Assembly (NCBI GenBank): GCA_021778895.1
Contig: JAJYBR010000003.1
Location: forward strand, 62,001 to 126,000
Source of the DNA: Actinomycetes bacterium
Lineage (GTDB): Bacteria > Actinomycetota > Acidimicrobiia > Acidimicrobiales > RAAP-2
DNA: 64,000 nucleotides
Direction of reading: 5' to 3'
The number at the start of each line of letters is the position of its first letter. Positions within the stretch are counted from its first letter, which is position 1. Shown here one piece after another: positions 16,640-25,900 of this stretch. The notes under the pieces are model-generated. The model was not told the origin of the DNA. It saw only the letters and a program-made list of their open reading frames with translations, and searched no databases. The translations under genes were made by a program, and so were the position numbers.

Positions 16640-16872
16640 TGCGACTCGAGATTGCTCGAGGCAGCGACCTCGCAACTCGCGTCCTGCTCGAGCCCGCCTT
16701 TCCCGACCGATGTCTCGGGGTCCTCGCACGCGCCCAGCGACTCGACCGAGTACCACGCTCCTGCCACCAGACCGGCCGGCGCAACGAGCCCGAGAGTTCG
16801 CCCCGTCGCGGGCTGCGCATCGCCCGCTGTTGCACCACACCGTCGGGTGTCCGGGCGAGGTTGTCCGCGTGA
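16639..16872 (+). CDS. Possible small leaderless ORF upstream of moaA
   Basis: 77 codons from ATG 16639, 6 nt from a TAGTCT box, ending in TGA at 16870-16872 that overlaps a candidate moaA GTG (16869) in a GTGA junction, the coupling style used elsewhere in this window. The product is Arg-rich with four cysteines and matches no known family. It may be a translated leader that couples to moaA, or a chance frame in a 5' untranslated region. Confidence 0.3.
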   Translation: MRLEIARGSDLATRVLLEPAFPDRCLGVLARAQRLDRVPRSCHQTGRRNEPESSPRRGLRIARCCTTPSGVRARLSA

Positions 16873-17963
16873 GCCCCGCGATCGACATCGGCGCGACGGA
16901 TTCCCCACCCGCATCGGTCCCGGTGGCGCTGCCCTCGCGGCGCCGGCCCGCACGCGACGCGAGCCGCGAAGAGATGCCCATCACGGGCGACCTAGTCGAC
17001 CGCTATGGACGGGTGCACCACGACCTGCGCATCTCCGTCACGGACCGCTGCAACCTTCGTTGCGTCTACTGCATGCCAGAGACGGGCGTGACCTTCACGG
17101 ATCGCGAGCAGGTGCTGAGCTTCGCCGAGATCACCCGCGTGGCCCGCGTCGCCCACCAGATGGGCGTGACGTCGCTCCGCCTCACCGGCGGCGAGCCGCT
17201 GCAGCGCCACCGGCTGACCGATCTGGTGCGCTCCCTGTCAGCGATCGGCTTCGAGGACATTGCGCTGACCACCAACGGCACGGCACTGGCGCGCCTGGCC
17301 CAGCCCCTGGCCGATGCGGGGCTGACCCGCGTGACGGTCAGCTGCGACTCGCTGGATCCCGAGACGTTCGCACGCATCCGACGGCGCGGCGTGCTGTCCA
17401 CGGTGCTCCAGTCGATGGACGCCGCCGAGGCCGCAGGACTCCGACCGCTCAAGGTCAACGTGGTCCTCATGTCGGGCGTCAACGAGACCGAGGTGCGCGC
17501 GTTCGCCCAGTTCGCGCGTCAAACCGGTCGGGTCGTGCGCTTCATCGAGTTCATGCCGCTCGACGCCGAGAGGCGTTGGCAGCGCGATGCGGTCTACTCG
17601 GCCGAGCGCGTCGTGGAGGAGATCGACGCGATCTGGCCCCTCGAGCCGATCTGGGACGAGCACGCACCGGCCGAGCGCTACCGGTTCCGCGACGGTGCCG
17701 GGGAGATCGGCGTCATCGCCAGCGTCACCCGCCCCTTCTGCGGCACGTGTGATCGCCTCCGCCTGACGGCCGACGGCGCGATCCGCAACTGCCTCTTTGG
17801 ACACGACGAGCCCTCCATCCGCGACGTGATGCGTGCTGGCGGCTCCGACGAGGAGATGGCGATCCTGCTCCGGCGTGCCGTGTGGGACAAGCTGCCCGGT
17901 CACGGCATCAACGACACCGGGTTCCTGCGGCCGAAGCGCTCGATGTTCATGATCGGTGGCTAG
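16869..17963 (+). CDS. moaA: GTP 3',8-cyclase MoaA
   Basis: Radical-SAM enzyme for the first step of molybdopterin synthesis, GTP to 3',8-cH2GTP. N-terminal cluster motif CNLRCVYCMPE (C-X3-C-X2-C), SAM-binding LRLTGGEPL, and the C-terminal cluster FCGTCDRLRLTADGAIRNC (C-X2-C-X13-C). It ends in the conserved Gly-Gly (FMIGG). From GTG 16869 the protein has 364 residues, including a 35-residue tail before MPITGDLVDRYGRVH; ATG 16974 (329 residues) is a reasonable alternative. Followed 3 bp later by mog. Confidence 0.93.
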   Translation: MSPAIDIGATDSPPASVPVALPSRRRPARDASREEMPITGDLVDRYGRVHHDLRISVTDRCNLRCVYCMPETGVTFTDREQVLSFAEITRVARVAHQMGVTSLRLTGGEPLQRHRLTDLVRSLSAIGFEDIALTTNGTALARLAQPLADAGLTRVTVSCDSLDPETFARIRRRGVLSTVLQSMDAAEAAGLRPLKVNVVLMSGVNETEVRAFAQFARQTGRVVRFIEFMPLDAERRWQRDAVYSAERVVEEIDAIWPLEPIWDEHAPAERYRFRDGAGEIGVIASVTRPFCGTCDRLRLTADGAIRNCLFGHDEPSIRDVMRAGGSDEEMAILLRRAVWDKLPGHGINDTGFLRPKRSMFMIGG

Positions 17964-17966
17964 CCA

Positions 17967-18470
17967 GTGCTGCGGGCCCGGATCCTGACGGTGTCCGACG
18001 GCGTCGCCGCCGGCACCCGCGTCGACGAGTCGAGCCCGCTGCTGGCCCAGCTGCTCACCGCCGCGGACTTCATCGTCGAAGAGACCCGCACCAGCCCCGA
18101 CGGCATCGACGAGGTGGCCGATGCCTTGCGCGAGATGTCGACGGGATTCGCCGGACTTCTCCTCACCACGGGGGGCACGGGCTTCAGCCCCCGAGACGTC
18201 ACGCCCGAGGCGACCCTGCGCGTCATCGAACGCGAGGCGCCGGGTCTGGTCGAGGCCGCGCGCGCTGCCAGTCCGTACGGGGCACTCTCGCGGGCGCGTG
18301 CCGGCGTGCGTGGCAGCTGCCTCATCCTCAACGTGCCCGGCTCGCCCCGCGGTGCCCGCGAGAGCCTCGCCGCGGTCCTGGCGATCATCCCGCACGCGCT
18401 CGAGCTGCTCAGCGCGACGCCGAGCCCTCACCCGCCAGAGATCGGCGGCACCACGGCAATCTCGTCTTGA
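17967..18470 (+). CDS. mog: Molybdopterin adenylyltransferase (Mog/MoaB family)
   Basis: 167 residues. Adenylylates molybdopterin for MoeA. Motifs: RILTVSDGVAAGTRVDESSP at the N-terminus, LLLTTGGTGFSPRDVTPEAT (the MPT-binding loop), and CLILNVPGSPRGARESL. Length and motif order fit MogA/MoaB. GTG 17967 follows the moaA stop by 3 nt. The 3' end overlaps moaD on the other strand by 43 bp. Mog and MoaB cannot be distinguished with certainty from sequence, but moeA in the same locus favours the adenylyltransferase role. Confidence 0.88.
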   Translation: MLRARILTVSDGVAAGTRVDESSPLLAQLLTAADFIVEETRTSPDGIDEVADALREMSTGFAGLLLTTGGTGFSPRDVTPEATLRVIEREAPGLVEAARAASPYGALSRARAGVRGSCLILNVPGSPRGARESLAAVLAIIPHALELLSATPSPHPPEIGGTTAISS

Positions 18471-18664
18471 TCGGTGACGAGATCCTCGTCACGGGCCAGG
18501 ATGCCGTTTCGCCACACGCGGCTGTGCGCGAGCAGCTCGGCGAAGGCGCTGCCGTAGCGCTCGCGGGCTTGCTCGAGCACGCCGGCCACGTCGGGCGCGC
18601 GGATGACGTCTTCGCGACACCCGGCCACCTCGCGCGCCGGCCCGAGCAGGATGAGGCGCGCCAT
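18428..18664 (-). CDS. moaD: Molybdopterin synthase small subunit MoaD (ubiquitin-like sulfur carrier)
   Basis: 78 residues with a beta-grasp fold and the required C-terminal Gly-Gly (VVPPISGG), whose carboxylate becomes the thiocarboxylate sulfur donor for molybdopterin. Starts at ATG 18664, sharing one base with the moaE stop (TAATG), so translation is coupled 1:1 with its partner subunit. Its 3' end overlaps mog in convergent orientation. Confidence 0.9.
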   Translation of the reverse strand: MARLILLGPAREVAGCREDVIRAPDVAGVLEQARERYGSAFAELLAHSRVWRNGILARDEDLVTDQDEIAVVPPISGG

Positions 18665-19128
18665 TACCCGTGCGGCACGTCGACGGCGTCCTGGGTCGTC
18701 GCGCTCCAGGCGGCACCCGTCGACCAGATGTCGCGCTTGTAGAGGGGGACCGAGACCTTCAGCGCGTCGATGCCGAATTGGGCCGCCGCAAAGGCCTCCG
18801 CGCGGTGCGGGCTCGAGACCGACACCACTACCACCGGGTCGCTGACCTCGGCCCGGCCGAGGCGGTGCAGCATCGCCACGGCCGCGACGTCGGGCCAGCG
18901 TCGCCGGATCTCGGCCACAACCTGGCGCATGCGCGCGAGGGCCAGCGGCTCGTGCGTCTCGTACTCGAGGGCGGTGACCGGCTCGTCGCGCCCGTCCGAC
19001 ACGTCGCGCACCAGCCCGCTGAACGTCACCACCGCTCCGGCCCCCGGCCGGCGCACCCAAGTGTCGGCGGCCGCCACGCTGAGATCACCGTCCACCAGCT
19101 CCACCCAGTCGCTCGCGTCCGGCGCCAT
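18664..19128 (-). CDS. moaE: Molybdopterin synthase large subunit MoaE
   Basis: 154 residues. With MoaD converts cPMP to molybdopterin. Motifs: VVTFSGLVRDVSDG, LEYETHEPLALARM, HRLGRAEVSDPVVVVSVSSP followed by HRAEAFAA, and VPLYKRDIW with the catalytic lysine. ATG 19128 is supported by a TAGGAT box 7 nt upstream (leaderless) and by family length; longer in-frame starts add unconserved residues. Forms the moaE-moaD operon, divergent from modA. Confidence 0.92.
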   Translation of the reverse strand: MAPDASDWVELVDGDLSVAAADTWVRRPGAGAVVTFSGLVRDVSDGRDEPVTALEYETHEPLALARMRQVVAEIRRRWPDVAAVAMLHRLGRAEVSDPVVVVSVSSPHRAEAFAAAQFGIDALKVSVPLYKRDIWSTGAAWSATTQDAVDVPHG

Positions 19129-19135
19129 GCAGCGC

Positions 19136-19141
19136 ATCCTA
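19136..19141 (-). promoter_or_regulatory. -10 box TAGGAT, leaderless start of moaE
   Basis: Minus-strand TAGGAT, 7 nt, then ATG 19128. Confidence 0.5.
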
Positions 19142-19213
19142 TGATCGCCCCCGCCGTCTGATACCTGCGGGACCCGCACCTGCCAGAGCACCCGAGCGTT
19201 TTGTCATCATCTG

Positions 19214-19228
19214 CGAGGGATATTCTCG
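19214..19228 (+). promoter_or_regulatory. modA promoter with small inverted repeat
   Basis: TATTCT (19221-19226) fits a -10 box; transcription would begin near 19233, leaving room for AAGGAG (19247-19252) before ATG 19259. The box is embedded in CGAG (19214-19217) and CTCG (19225-19228), a short inverted repeat that could serve as a molybdate-responsive operator. The repeat is short, so this is tentative. Confidence 0.4.
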
Positions 19229-19258
19229 AAGAGCCCCGCAGTGGCGAAGGAGATCACG

Positions 19259-20098
19259 ATGAGCGTCCAGCGACGGCGTCGGCGCGTCGGTGCCCTACTG
19301 GCCACGATCTTCCTGGTTGCGGCGGGCCTGGCGGGGGCCCCGACGCCCGCCCGCGCGTCCGGTGGGTCGGTCGATCTCCTCTACGCGGGATCGCTGCTGA
19401 ATCTCGTCCAGCAGCGCCTGGGCCCCGCCTTCACCCGCGCGACGGGTGACGCCGTCAACGGGTACCCGGACGGCAGCGACGCCCTCGTCAGCACGATCAA
19501 GGGCGGCACGCAGCGCGCCGACGTGCTCCTCGCGGCCGCGCCGAGCGCGGATCGCCGCCTCATGGGGCCCGCCAACGGCGACTGGATCTCCCGCTACCGC
19601 GTGATCGGCACGTCGCCTCTCGTGCTCGCCTACGACCCCGCGTCGCGCTTCGCCAGCGCCCTGCGCCACGAGCCGTGGTATCGCGTGGTGGGCCGCCCGG
19701 GCTTCCGGCTGGGGCGCACCGATCCCTTGACGGACCCCAAGGGCGTCCTGGCCCGTCATGCCCTCGCCGACGCCGCCCGGCGCTTTCGCGTCCCGACCCT
19801 CGCCACGCTGGCCCGCAACGACGCGACCGTCTTTCCCGAGGCGACCCTGGTCGGCCGCCTGCAGGCGGGCCAGCTCGACGCCGGCTTCTTCTACCTCGTC
19901 GAGGTGCGCAGCGCCCACCTCACGAGCGTCCCGCTGACCGGTGAGAAGTTGGCGGCGACCTTCACCGTCGCGCTCGTGCGCAACGCCCCGGACCCCCGCG
20001 CTGCGCGGGCCTTCGTCGCCTTCCTCGAAACGTCGAAGGCGCGGGCCCTGCTCGCCCAGGCCGGCATCCGCCCCGCAGCGCGCGCACCCCACGCATGA
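19259..20098 (+). CDS. modA: Molybdate/tungstate ABC transporter substrate-binding protein (ModA/WtpA-like)
   Basis: 279-residue periplasmic-type binding protein. A basic N-terminus and hydrophobic core ending ARAS (about residue 33) form the signal peptide; no lipobox cysteine is visible. LLYAGSLLNLVQ and GRTDPLTDPKGV are characteristic of the WtpA/ModA type oxyanion-binding fold. ATG 19259 was chosen over GTG 19241 because AAGGAG lies 6 nt before it. It overlaps modBC by ATGA. Captures molybdate or tungstate for the cofactor island. Confidence 0.88.
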   Translation: MSVQRRRRRVGALLATIFLVAAGLAGAPTPARASGGSVDLLYAGSLLNLVQQRLGPAFTRATGDAVNGYPDGSDALVSTIKGGTQRADVLLAAAPSADRRLMGPANGDWISRYRVIGTSPLVLAYDPASRFASALRHEPWYRVVGRPGFRLGRTDPLTDPKGVLARHALADAARRFRVPTLATLARNDATVFPEATLVGRLQAGQLDAGFFYLVEVRSAHLTSVPLTGEKLAATFTVALVRNAPDPRAARAFVAFLETSKARALLAQAGIRPAARAPHA

Positions 20099-21882
20099 GG
20101 CAGCGCCACGGCGTGCTCACGGGCCTGGCCGGGCTCATCGCGCTCTATCTCGCCGTACCCCTCGGTGCCTTCGTCTGGCGCGCGTTGCGCGCGCCGACCG
20201 GATTCCGCCAGCCCGGCCTCTTCCCCTCCCTGGTGGTGACGGCAGCCGCGGCGAGCATGGCGACCCTCCTCGCGGCGCTGCTCGGTCTCCCCCTGGCCTG
20301 GCGCCTGGCCCGCGGGCACGGCGCGCTCAGCCGGGCGCTGAACGTGCTCGTCCACCTGCCCCTCGCGCTGCCGCCGCTGATGAGCGGCATCATCCTGATC
20401 TACCTGGTCGGTCCCTATAGCGCGCTCGGCGGACTCTTCCACGGGGCGCTCACCGACTCGTTCACCGGCGTGGTGATCGCGATGCTCTTCGTGAGCGCAC
20501 CGTTCCTCATCGTGGCCGCACGGGCCGGCTTCGCGACCCTGGACGCGGGGCAGCTCGACGTGGCGGCCACGCTGGGACACGGCGAGCTCTCACGCTTCTG
20601 GCGCGTCGCGCTGCCCCACAGCGCGCCCAGCATCCGCGCCGGTGTCCTGCTGTGCTGGCTGCGGGCCTTCGGCGAGTACGGCGCCGTTGTGGTCCTCGCC
20701 TACCACCCCACGACCTTGTCCATCTACGCCTACAACCAGTTCAGCGGCCTCGGGATCGCCAACACGGTTGCCCCGACGGCGCTGGCCCTGGGAGCGGCCG
20801 GCGTGGCTCTCGGGCTCAGCCGCGTGCGCCGGCCACGCTCCCGCCCCGACCTCGAGGCGCCCCCACGCGCGCCCGCGCCTCGGGCCACCTCGGAGCTCCT
20901 CGACTTCTCCCTCGTCGTGCGCCACGGCTCCTTCCACCTCGAGGCCACCCATCACGCCACGTCCCCGCGTCTGGCCATCCTGGGCCCGTCGGGCTCGGGG
21001 AAGTCCACGCTCCTGCGCGCCCTGGCCGGCCTCGAAGACGGATCAGCACGCGCCCGCGTATCCCCGCAGGTGGGCTACGTGGCCCAGGGCTTCGCGCTGT
21101 TTCCCCACCTCACCGTCTGGCAGAACCTTCTCTTCGCACGGGGGGCGACTGCGGGGCTCGCGAGGCACTGGCTGTCTCGCCTGCACCTCGAGGGTCTGGA
21201 GGCGCGCCGTCCCCACGAGCTGTCCGGCGGCCAACGCCAGCGCGTGGCCCTGGCGCAGGCCCTGTGCGCGAGCCCCCACGTCCTCTTGCTGGACGAGCCG
21301 TTCTCCGGACTGGACGTACCCATCCGCGACACGCTGCGCCGCGAGCTCCGCGCCCTCCAGCGCGAACTCGGCCTGTCCAGCGTGCTGGTGACGCACGACC
21401 CGCAAGAGGCGGCGATCCTGGCCGACGAGGTGATCGTGCTCGCGGGGGGTCAAGTCCTCCAAGATGCCCCGACCCGGGAGGTCTTCGGGCGGCCCGCGTC
21501 CGCCCAGGTCGCCCGGCTGCTCGGTCTGGCCAACCTGGAGAGCGCGCACCTCGACGCGGAGGGCCAACTCCTGTGTGGCGGCGTACGCGTGGCGCAGCTC
21601 GCCGACGAGCAATTCGGCGAACAATCCGGCGACGTGCTGTGGGGCATCCCGCCCGAACGCGTGCGCGTCGGCGCGCGCAAGCCGGGACGTCTCGAGGGAA
21701 TCGTCGAGGACGTCATCGATCTGGGGGCGAGCGTCGAGTACGGCGTTCGTCTCAGCCCGTCGCTGTACCTGCGTGCCCGGGCGATGCACCCGGTGCGGCT
21801 CGCCCCGGGTGACCCCTGCGGCGTGAAGATCCCGACCCAAGCGATCACGCTCTGGGCGGCCCCCACGAACGTGACGTCCTGA
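20095..21882 (+). CDS. modBC: Fused molybdate ABC transporter permease-ATPase (ModB-ModC)
   Basis: 595 residues joining two normally separate subunits. Residues 1-245 form a ModB-like permease with about six helices and the EAA-type loop (LDVAATLGHGELSRFWRVAL). After an Arg/Pro-rich linker, residues 265-480 are the ATPase: Walker A GPSGSGKST, Q-loop YVAQGFALFPH, signature LSGGQRQR, Walker B VLLLDEPFSGLD, H-loop VTHD. The remaining 110 residues resemble a TOBE/Mop-like regulatory domain. A single chain would supply both permease and ATPase stoichiometrically. Confidence 0.9.
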   Translation: MRQRHGVLTGLAGLIALYLAVPLGAFVWRALRAPTGFRQPGLFPSLVVTAAAASMATLLAALLGLPLAWRLARGHGALSRALNVLVHLPLALPPLMSGIILIYLVGPYSALGGLFHGALTDSFTGVVIAMLFVSAPFLIVAARAGFATLDAGQLDVAATLGHGELSRFWRVALPHSAPSIRAGVLLCWLRAFGEYGAVVVLAYHPTTLSIYAYNQFSGLGIANTVAPTALALGAAGVALGLSRVRRPRSRPDLEAPPRAPAPRATSELLDFSLVVRHGSFHLEATHHATSPRLAILGPSGSGKSTLLRALAGLEDGSARARVSPQVGYVAQGFALFPHLTVWQNLLFARGATAGLARHWLSRLHLEGLEARRPHELSGGQRQRVALAQALCASPHVLLLDEPFSGLDVPIRDTLRRELRALQRELGLSSVLVTHDPQEAAILADEVIVLAGGQVLQDAPTREVFGRPASAQVARLLGLANLESAHLDAEGQLLCGGVRVAQLADEQFGEQSGDVLWGIPPERVRVGARKPGRLEGIVEDVIDLGASVEYGVRLSPSLYLRARAMHPVRLAPGDPCGVKIPTQAITLWAAPTNVTS

Positions 21883-21894
21883 CCGCGATCGGCG

Positions 21895-21927
21895 AGCAGT
21901 CCCTGACGGGCTGCTTGGCCGTCAGGG
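21895..21927. terminator. Nested alternative hairpins between modBC and moaC
   Basis: Perfect 9-bp inverted repeat CCCTGACGG (21901-21909) / CCGTCAGGG (21919-21927) with a 9-nt loop; the right arm includes the moaC stop (TGA 21924-21922). An overlapping 8-bp stem AGCAGTCC (21895-21902) / GGGCTGCT (21908-21915, one G.U) is mutually exclusive with it. No T-tract on either strand. Likely a bidirectional terminator, possibly two-state. Confidence 0.55.
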
Positions 21928-22401
21928 CTGGACCCGCCGTCCCCACTCCCCTGAGCGTCCGCCGCTCTTGAAGTCCAGTCCCAGCCCGGTGATGCTCACC
22001 TCCGGATCAGCGTCCTTGAGCGCCGACACGAGGCTGAGCGCAGCGATGGCACACGCGCTCAGCGCCTCCATCTCCACTCCGGTCCGCTGGGTCGCGACGA
22101 CGTGCGACGACACCTGATAGCCATCCTCGTGGGGCGTGATCTCCACGTGGGCTTGGGAGACGTCGATCGGGTGGCACAGCGGGATCAGCGACGCCGTCGA
22201 CTTGGCCGTCATGACGCCGGCCAACTGCGCCGCCAGGATCGGGTGCATCCCGTCGCGCTCCGCCAACTCGAGTGGCTGGCGCACGCGGGTGCGAACGACA
22301 CAGTGGGCTTCGGCCACTCGACGGGTCGGACTCTTCTCACTGACATCGACCATGCGAACGTGACCGCTGCGGTCGACATGGGAGAACCGGTCCTGCTCCA
22401 T
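21922..22401 (-). CDS. moaC: Cyclic pyranopterin monophosphate synthase MoaC
   Basis: 159 residues. Converts 3',8-cH2GTP from MoaA to cPMP. Motifs: MVDVSEKSPTRRVAEAHCVV at the N-terminus, AGVMTAKSTASLIPLCHPI with catalytic Lys and His, and TGVEMEALSACAIAALSLV; the DFKSGGRSGEW tail is conserved. ATG 22401 is preceded by GGAGG. Transcribed divergently from the HTH-TOBE regulator and convergently with modBC. Confidence 0.93.
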   Translation of the reverse strand: MEQDRFSHVDRSGHVRMVDVSEKSPTRRVAEAHCVVRTRVRQPLELAERDGMHPILAAQLAGVMTAKSTASLIPLCHPIDVSQAHVEITPHEDGYQVSSHVVATQRTGVEMEALSACAIAALSLVSALKDADPEVSITGLGLDFKSGGRSGEWGRRVQP

Positions 22402-22479
22402 GGGTGCCTCCAGCGGCGCAACGCGCCGTGGCCGTCATGCTACCGGGAGACCCTCGCGGCGAGCCCGCCCGGTGCTGGG

Positions 22480-22485
22480 TACGCT
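22480..22485 (+). promoter_or_regulatory. -10 box TACGCT, leaderless start of HTH-TOBE gene
   Basis: TACGCT, 8 nt, then GTG 22494. Confidence 0.45.
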
Positions 22486-22493
22486 CGGGCCCG

Positions 22494-22892
22494 GTGGAGT
22501 ATCGCATCGGCCAGGCCGCCGAGCTGCTGGGCGTGAGCGCCGACACGGCGCGTCGCTGGGTCGACGCGGGTCGCCTGGTGGCCCGCACCGATGCGCGCGG
22601 TCAGCGACTCGTCTCGGGCAGCGAACTGGCCCGCTTCGCGCGCTCCCTGGCCGAGGAAGCGCCACCCGAGAGACCGCGCGCCCAGTCGGTGCGCAACCGC
22701 TTCATGGGGATCGTCACGCGGGTGGTGCGCGACGCCGTCATGGCCCAGGTGGAGATCCAGGCCGGCCCCCATCGCTTCGTCTCCCTCATCAGCCGGGAGG
22801 CGGCTGATGAGCTCGGCCTCGAGGAGGGGGTCGTCGTCGATGCCGTCGTCAAGGCCACCAACGTGGGAGTCGAGATACCCGACCGCTTCTGA
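22494..22892 (+). CDS. HTH-TOBE molybdate-responsive regulator or molybdopterin-binding (Mop) protein
   Basis: 132 residues. N-terminal MerR/excisionase-type helix-turn-helix (YRIGQAAELLGVSADTARRW, then VDAGRLVARTDARGQR) joined by a short linker to one TOBE/Mop domain (RNRFMGIVTRVVRDAVMAQV ... LVVDAVVKATNVGVEI-like, residues 66-132). TOBE domains bind molybdate at oligomer interfaces, so this is the plausible sensor-regulator of the surrounding genes. GTG 22494 is the first codon of the HTH region and lies 8 nt from a TACGCT box. DNA target unknown. Confidence 0.82.
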   Translation: MEYRIGQAAELLGVSADTARRWVDAGRLVARTDARGQRLVSGSELARFARSLAEEAPPERPRAQSVRNRFMGIVTRVVRDAVMAQVEIQAGPHRFVSLISREAADELGLEEGVVVDAVVKATNVGVEIPDRF

Positions 22893-22998
22893 GCGCCCCG
22901 GTCACACGAGCCATCGGGCACCGAGAGCCGCTCGCGGCGCCCTCGCGGCGATCGCGCGTCGTCGGGTCCGGGTGCGGGGTGGAACTGGGGTCGAGCGG

Positions 22999-25900
22999 TC
23001 AGGACGTCGGGGCGCTCTTGAGCCGCTCCACGGCCGCGACGACCAGGGGACCCAGGGAGTCGTTGCCCTCAGCGTCGATCAGCTCCGCCCGCATGCTCGA
23101 GGGCCAGAACTTCGCGATGTGATCGGCCACGGCAGCGGCCGCTCGGTCATTGTCGAGGAACGCGAAGTTCGCCGCGATCTGGTTCGACATGCGAGCGAGG
23201 TCCCGGCGCAGCCCCGGGCTCCCGCTTCGCCGCGATGCCGCCACCTCGTCGAGAGGGATGACCGGAGTCGTGAACTCCTCGGCGGGCTCCGGCCCTCGCG
23301 TGCGCGCGCGAACCTCGACGGCCGTGACCTTGTACTCCGGGCAGTTCGTCGCCCAGTCGGAGTGCTCGGTCGTCACCACGTTGGTCCCGTTCGTCGGGAA
23401 GTGGAACGTCGTGTAGACGACCCCGGTCGGCACTCGATCGGTGATTCGGGCTCGCAAGGCGGTCTCGCCGATCCGACTGCTCAAGCCGACCCAGCCCCCA
23501 TCGACGACGCCACGCTCCTCGGCGTCGTGGGGGTTGATCTCCAGCACGTCCTCGTCGTTCCACGCGACGTTCTCGGTGCGCCTCGTCTGAGCTCCGACGT
23601 TGTACTGGGCCAGGATCCGTCCCGTGGTGAGCAGCAAGGGGAAGCGTCGGGTCGTGCGCTCGTCGGTCGCGACATACGGCGTCTCGACGAAGCGGCCCTT
23701 GCCCCGCACGAACGCGCCGACGTGCATCGTCGTCGTGCCCTGCGGCGCCGCCTCGTTGCACGGCCACTGCACGCTTCCCAACTCGTCGAGCAGCGCGAAG
23801 GAGACGCCCGCAAATGAGGGCGTGGTGCTCGCGATCTCGTCCATGATCTGACTCGCGTCGTCGTAGTGCATGGGGTAGCCCATCGCCGTCGCCAGGTCGC
23901 AGACAACCTCCCACTCCTGCTTGCCGGTCTTGGGCGGCATGGCGGGACGGACACGATTCATGCGCCGCTCGGCGTTCGTGAACGTGCCGTCCTTCTCGAG
24001 GAATGAGGTCCCCGGGAGGAAGACGTGCGCGAACTTCGCCGTCTCGTTGAGGAACAGGTCTTGGACGACGCACAGCTCCAACGATGCGAGCGCCGCCTTG
24101 ACGTGGAGCGTGTCGGGGTCCGACTGGGCGATGTCCTCGCCTTGGACGAACAGGGCCTTGAACGAGCCCTCGAGCGCGCCTTCGAACATGTTGGGAATCC
24201 GCAGTCCGGGATCCGCGCTGAGCTCGAGACCCCACGTCTGCTCGAACTGGTGGCGCACCGCATCACCCGAGACGTGGCGATAGCCGGGGAACTCATGGGG
24301 GAACGAGCCCATGTCGCAGGAGCCCTGCACGTTGTTCTGACCGCGTAACGGGTTGACGCCGACACCTTCGCGGCCGAGGTTGCCCGTGGCCATCGCCAAG
24401 TTCGCCAGGCACGTGACCATCGTCGAGCCCTGGGAGTGCTCGGTGACGCCGAGCCCGTAGTAGATCGCGCCGTTACCGGCCTGCGCGTACAGCCGCGCGG
24501 CGGCCCGCACCAGCTCGGCCGGGACGCCACTGCTCTCTTCGGTCGCCTCCGGACTGTTCTCGGGCGCCGCCACGAAAGCCGCCCACCGCTCGAAGTCCTC
24601 GATCTCGCAGCGCTGCGCCACGAAGTCCGTGTCGACGAGACCCTCGGTGACCACGACGTGAGCCAGGGCGTTGAGCACGACCACGTTCGTTCCGGGACGC
24701 AACTGGAGGTGGTACGCGGCCTCGACGTGGGGCGTGCGCACCAGGTTGATGCGCCGAGGGTCGATGACGATGAGCCGTGCTCCCTCACGCAGACGGCGCT
24801 TCATGCGAGAAGCGAACACGGGGTGCGCGTCGGTCGGGTTCGACCCGATGAGCACGATCACGTCCGCCTGCTCGACCGACCGGAAGTCCTGGGTGCCAGC
24901 GGACGTCCCGAAGGCTTGTCCCAACCCGTAGCCGGTCGGCGCGTGGCACACGCGCGCGCACGTGTCGACGTTGTTGTTGCGGAAGCTCGCCCGGACCATC
25001 TTCTGGACGACGAACACTTCCTCGTTGGTGCAGCGAGACGAGGTGATGCCGCCGATCGAGACGACGCCGTGTTCCTTCTGTATGGCCTGAAAACGCGACG
25101 CCGCGTAGCTGATCGCCTCGTCCCACGACACCGTGCGCCACTCATCGCTGATCGACTCGCGAATCATCGGATGGAGCTGGCGGTCCCGATGCGAGGCGTA
25201 GCCCCAGGCGAACCGGCCCTTGACGCACGAGTGCCCCTCGTTGGCCTTGCCGCTCTTGAGCGGCACCATGCGCACGACCTCGTCCCCCCGCATCTCGGCC
25301 TTGAAGGAGCAGCCCACGCCGCAGTAGCCGCAGGTCGTCAACACGGTGCGCTCGGGCGAGCCCTTCTCGATGAGTGCCTTCTCCTGCAGGGCCGTTGTGG
25401 GGCAGGCCTGCACACAGGCGCCACACGACACGCACTCGGACGTCATGAACTCCTCGTCGGCGGATGCGACCACCTTGGAGCCGAAGCCCCGCCCGGCGAT
25501 CGTCAAGGCGAACGTCCCTTGCACCTCGGAGCAGGCCCGCACGCAGCGCGAGCACAGGATGCACGCGGTGGGATCAAAGCGGAAGTACGGGTTGCTCGCG
25601 TCCGTGGGCAGTGCGAGGTGGTTCGCCCCGTTAGAGCCGTAGCGCACCTCGGTGACGCCGAGGGAGGCCGCGACGGAATGCAGCTCGCACGCACCGGGGG
25701 ACCCGTCGGACTCGCCGTCATCAGGATGGTCCGACAGGTACAGCTCGGCGACCCCCCGACGCAGGTGCTCGAGACGGTCCGAGTGCGTGGTGACGCGCAG
25801 TCCCGGTTCGCACGGCGTGGTGCACGAGGAGGGCACGCCTTTGCGCCCATCGATCTCGACGACGCAGAGGCGGCACGAGCCAAAGGGCTCGAGAGAGTCC

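Noticed and set aside
24930..24990. Selenocysteine at the formate dehydrogenase active site
   Set aside because: The codon is a normal Cys (Cys372) and no in-frame UGA occurs.
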